DNA of 5,682 nucleotides from Pseudomonadota bacterium (GTDB lineage Bacteria > Pseudomonadota > Alphaproteobacteria > Rhizobiales > Hyphomicrobiaceae), in the NCBI GenBank assembly GCA_023430845.1, contig JAEYYJ010000166.1:1-5682 (forward strand). Reading direction: 5' to 3'. The notes under the pieces were generated by a model that saw nothing but the letters and a program-made list of their open reading frames with translations, did no database searches and was not told the origin of the DNA. Both the position numbers and the translations under genes were made by a program. Shown here piece after piece: positions 5,422 through 5,682 of this stretch; within the stretch, counting starts at the first letter, position 1, and every line of letters begins with the position of its first letter.

Positions 5422-5682
5422 TCAAAGGCTCCGCTGCAGGAAGGCCAGCCTGATTCCGAGAAGGACGAAGAGCCCGCCAAGCGCGCGCTCCATCCACGTG
5501 CGCACGGCGCTGCCGGCACTGAACACACTCGCAGCACGGGCCGTGGACCACGCGATCAAGAGGCACACGACTGTGCCCACCGTGACGAAGATCAGACCGA
5601 GTACGATGAAGGCCAGCGCCTTCGATTGCGCACCTGCCGAGATGAACTGCGGCAGGAAGGCGAGGAAGAACAGCGCCACCTT
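5422..5682 (-). CDS. LysE/RhtB-family exporter, C-terminal fragment (5' end outside window)
   Basis: Integral inner-membrane protein of the LysE/RhtB amino-acid exporter superfamily. Only the last 86 residues are in the window, and the frame stays open to the right edge, beginning K-V-A-L-F-F-L. This corresponds to the family's well-known internal motif (N-P-K-x-x-L-F-F-x-x-x-x-P-Q-F), which normally lies in the middle of a protein of about 200 residues. The GTG at 5679 is therefore an internal valine, not a start. Two further hydrophobic stretches follow: one rich in Ile/Leu/Val around fragment residues 23-45, and one near the C-terminus (A-L-G-G-L-F-V-L-L-G-I-R), as usual for the last helices of the fold. 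The stop codon lies only 2 nt before shdrA, and the shdrA ribosome-binding site is inside this gene, so the two are probably co-transcribed. The substrate cannot be told from sequence. Export of an amino acid or a small thiol is possible but unproven. Confidence 0.85.
   Translation of the reverse strand, partial: KVALFFLAFLPQFISAGAQSKALAFIVLGLIFVTVGTVVCLLIAWSTARAASVFSAGSAVRTWMERALGGLFVLLGIRLAFLQRSL
5429..5432 (-). promoter_or_regulatory. Ribosome-binding site of shdrA
   Basis: GGAG on the minus strand, 9 nt before the ATG at 5419, lying within the last codons of the upstream LysE-type gene. It supports the 350-aa start over the longer open frame and implies translational coupling. Confidence 0.7.

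Noticed and set aside
4367..5566. Longer 399-aa reading of shdrA
   Set aside because: The extra 49 residues overlap the LysE-type gene and precede the Rossmann motif; the ATG at 5419 has a proper ribosome-binding site.

Overview
The window is a GC-rich bacterial segment. All nine supported genes lie on the minus strand and are read from the right edge to the left edge. They form one tightly packed, operon-like run that matches the sulfur-oxidizing heterodisulfide reductase-like (sHdr) / lipoate-binding protein (LbpA) pathway known from Hyphomicrobium and other sulfur- or thiosulfate-oxidizing proteobacteria. High GC and close similarity in layout to Hyphomicrobium-type loci suggest a proteobacterium, possibly an alphaproteobacterium of the Hyphomicrobiales. 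This placement is an inference, because there is no rRNA or other taxonomic marker in the window.

Layout in transcription order: C-terminal part of a LysE/RhtB-type exporter (5682-5422, 5' cut); shdrA, a short HdrA-like FAD/Fe-S protein (5419-4367); an OsmC/Ohr-family thiol protein (4357-3965); a cysteine-free protein in the shdrH position (3965-3108); shdrC2, an iron-sulfur protein with two [4Fe-4S] motifs (3097-2321); shdrB2, with two CCG domains (2316-1372); a TPMT/TehB-like SAM methyltransferase (1375-728); an unrecognised 146-aa protein with four cysteines (731-291); and, after a 66-nt gap, the N-terminal half of lbpA (224-1, 3' cut). Four junctions overlap by 1-4 nt or are separated by only 2 nt, two are 4 nt and 9 nt apart, and one is 10 nt. 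Most starts have a clear Shine-Dalgarno sequence.

How the genes fit together: in characterised systems the cytoplasmic sHdr complex (A, B and C subunits) oxidises protein-bound sulfane sulfur towards sulfite. Electrons are thought to pass through FAD, [4Fe-4S] and non-cubane clusters, and the lipoyl group of LbpA is an essential partner. The A-H-C2-B2...lbpA order is visible here. It is modified by an OsmC gene inserted between A and H, by a methyltransferase and a small Cys protein placed between B2 and lbpA, and by a LysE gene where shdrB1 would be expected just upstream of shdrA. These accessory thiol- and sulfur-linked genes are the part most worth a second look. The plus strand contains only long open frames that mirror the real genes, as expected at this GC content. 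I see no RNA genes, CRISPR, insertion sequences, repeats, or convincing promoters or terminators.
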